A stretch of DNA of 64,000 nt from Arenibacter aquaticus (GTDB lineage Bacteria; Bacteroidota; Bacteroidia; Flavobacteriales; Flavobacteriaceae): the NCBI RefSeq assembly GCF_003957295.1, contig NZ_RQPJ01000008.1, forward strand, positions 62,001-126,000, written 5' to 3'. How positions within the stretch are numbered: position 1 is the first letter of the stretch; each line of letters opens with the position of its first letter. The position numbers and the translations under genes were made by a program. The notes below the pieces were generated by a model. That model made no database searches. It had not been told where the DNA came from and saw nothing but the letters and a program-made list of their open reading frames with translations. Positions 62,727-64,000 of this stretch are shown here, one piece after another.

Positions 62727-63338
62727 TTATTTTTTTAAGTGCTTCATGCAATGGGCAACATCTTTGGAACCATGGTTGTTGGTTTTTTCCAATTGATCTA
62801 TAATTTGGGAGTGGTCTTCAGGTCTGGTTTGTGAAAGCTTATAGGTAGCCTGTATTTCAGTTATATCTATTTGAAAGCCTACAACACCAACTATTTGTTT
62901 CATAGTAGCTTCGGATAGCTTTTCTATGGACACGGGCTGTTCGGAAGATTTTTCATATTTATCCACCAATTTGCGAAGCGACTCCATGACAGCAGCCTTA
63001 TCCAATATTTTTATTTTCCCATAGACATGAACGGCAATATAGTTCCAAGTAGGTACCTCCTCATCCTTGTACCAAGAGGATGATATATAGCTATGGGGGC
63101 CGTTAAATATAGCCAGGACTTCTTCATCCTCCTTAAAGTATTGCCACTGTGGATTGGCTTTTGCGATATGGCCAACCAAAATGTCCTTGCCTTGGGGGTC
63201 TACATCCAGTTCCAAAGGGATATGCGTAGCCCATGGCCTGCCATTGGTTTGGTTCACCAATATACCGAAGGCATTTTTAGCGATAAATTTCTTTACTTCC
63301 TCAAGGTTCTCATTTTTGTAATGGTCCGGGGTGTACAT
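62727..63338 (-). CDS. PaiB-like FMN-binding protein
   Basis: A 203-residue protein of the PaiB family (FMN-binding split barrel). Motifs MYTPDHYKNENLEEVKKFIAKNAFGILV (1-28), GRPWATHIPLELD, IFNGPHSYISSSWYKDEEVPTWNYIAVHVYGK (about 77-108) and VGFQIDITEIQATYKLSQTRPE are diagnostic. Often annotated as negative regulator of protease and sporulation genes in Bacillus; in flavobacteria the role is unknown and may be an oxidoreductase. Confidence 0.88.
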   Translation of the reverse strand: MYTPDHYKNENLEEVKKFIAKNAFGILVNQTNGRPWATHIPLELDVDPQGKDILVGHIAKANPQWQYFKEDEEVLAIFNGPHSYISSSWYKDEEVPTWNYIAVHVYGKIKILDKAAVMESLRKLVDKYEKSSEQPVSIEKLSEATMKQIVGVVGFQIDITEIQATYKLSQTRPEDHSQIIDQLEKTNNHGSKDVAHCMKHLKK

Positions 63339-63347
63339 AGAATTAAA

Positions 63348-64000
63348 TTAATAAGAAATGGTCATCAGCACTGGTAAGTGATCAGAAATATGTTTATTGT
63401 TCGGCATTCTATCATCAACATGGCTGTAGGACAAGACCTCAATATCTTTTACAAAGAAGTAGTCTATTCTATTTTTCATTATTCGTTCCTGATTAAATCC
63501 ATTGAAGGTACCAACAGGGCCATAAAACGGTTTTATGGTTATTTCCTTGGCATCCGTTAAATTCTTTTTTAGATATTGAATAGGTGCGGTTTCCGGAGCT
63601 AAGTTTAAATCGCCCATCAATATTACCGGTAAATTGGAGGTGTTTATTTCACGGATCCTTTTATATATGAGTTGTGCAGAATTGACTCTCGCCTGCTTTC
63701 CCTTATGGTCAAAATGGGTGTTAAAGACCCAAATTTTCTTTTTGGACGCTCTATTTTCAAAAAGGGCATAGGTACAGATCCGTTCCAAGGAGGCATCCCA
63801 ACCTACCGATACTTTTTCCGGTGTTTCAGATAACCAAAAGGTATTGGTTTTTAGTACCTTAAATTTTTTGGTATTGTAGAAAATTGCCGAATACTCTCCT
63901 TTTTCCTTGCCATCGTCCCGGCCAACTCCCACATAAGCATGGTCTGTAAGGGCTTTGTTTAAATAGTCTACCTGACGGTGCAAACCTTCTTGGATACCAA
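63348..64000 (-). CDS. Endonuclease/exonuclease/phosphatase family protein (partial)
   Basis: The frame is open to the window edge, so the N-terminus lies outside; about 217 residues remain. The EEP fold is seen in VFNTHFDHKGKQARVNSAQL, VILMGDLNLAPETAPI (catalytic Asp/Asn) and RIDYFFVKD...NKHISDHLPVLM (terminal SDH), which carry the metal and phosphate catalytic residues. The substrate could be a nucleic acid or a phospho-lipid/sugar. It lies 9 bases upstream of paiB-like. Confidence 0.88.
   Translation of the reverse strand, partial: GIQEGLHRQVDYLNKALTDHAYVGVGRDDGKEKGEYSAIFYNTKKFKVLKTNTFWLSETPEKVSVGWDASLERICTYALFENRASKKKIWVFNTHFDHKGKQARVNSAQLIYKRIREINTSNLPVILMGDLNLAPETAPIQYLKKNLTDAKEITIKPFYGPVGTFNGFNQERIMKNRIDYFFVKDIEVLSYSHVDDRMPNNKHISDHLPVLMTISY

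Noticed and set aside
1-64000. tRNA/rRNA genes, CRISPR arrays, insertion sequences or prophage.
   Set aside because: No T-arm-like motifs in tRNA context, no regularly spaced short repeats with unique spacers, no transposase or integrase frames were seen by reading; a tRNAscan or ISfinder run would be decisive.

Overview
The window looks like chromosomal DNA of a marine-type member of the Flavobacteriaceae (Bacteroidota). The evidence is lineage-typical genes: a type III glutamine synthetase tail, long NusB, DUF3276, DUF4197, DUF1684, DUF4920, the two-motif DnaJ, a Lys/Phe/Ile-rich AT-leaning codon usage, Bacteroidetes-style TAnnTTTG promoter cores, weak Shine-Dalgarno signals and several TTG starts. 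The genus cannot be fixed from the sequence alone; the gene mix would fit the Arenibacter/Maribacter/Zobellia group (inference). I found no tRNA, rRNA, CRISPR array, insertion sequence or prophage.

Layout. 0-8.9 kb: end of glutamine synthetase III, purM, a Rieske lipoprotein/small membrane protein/ApbE run, prfA-pyrF, an alpha/beta hydrolase, a DUF4197 lipoprotein and purU. 9-16 kb: the fused acyl-CoA mutase IcmF, an Lrp-type regulator, an esterase-fold secreted protein lacking its nucleophile, and a DUF1684 lipoprotein. 16-20 kb: glnK-amt-porin nitrogen operon with a duplicated palindrome upstream, then crcB with a tandemly duplicated 3' end. 20-26.5 kb: MazG-like pyrophosphohydrolase, ilvE, DUF4920-mnmD, an epimerase, and grpE-dnaJ. 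26.5-27 kb: four 106-bp noncoding tandem repeats. 27-36.4 kb: a Nat-type ABC transporter, a DUF6268 barrel, an NtrC-like regulator, PPK2-M28 peptidase, and a cyclophilin-FKBP fusion. 36.4-44.5 kb: cold-shock protein, 1-Cys peroxiredoxin, YfiT-like thiol transferase, redoxin, CsaA, DUF3276, ABC exporter, and nusB-DUF1573-yajC.

44.5-50.9 kb looks like the remains of a carbohydrate-related locus: a Tat-exported Gfo/Idh/MocA oxidoreductase, a FecR-like anti-sigma fragment butted out of frame against the tail of a large secreted protein, a secreted FAD oxidoreductase, a secreted DxxSGAT protein and a frameshifted small membrane protein. 50.9-62 kb is the most unusual part: a membrane acyltransferase, an O-methyltransferase, a THEM6-like thioesterase and a run of exported small proteins (RidA lipoprotein, NTF2/SnoaL-like lipoproteins, predicted dimeric alpha/beta-barrel proteins). 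Next to them lie a TPR histidine kinase and a LytTR response regulator, followed by another exported two-repeat protein. The last 2 kb holds rpiA, a PaiB-like protein and a partial endonuclease/exonuclease/phosphatase-family gene.

The housekeeping parts are ordinary. The best leads for something undescribed are the exported alpha/beta-barrel plus NTF2 cluster with its two-component system, a pair of related micropeptide ORFs (58 and 28 codons) far apart in the window, the 106-bp structured repeats behind dnaJ, and the duplicated palindrome in front of glnK.
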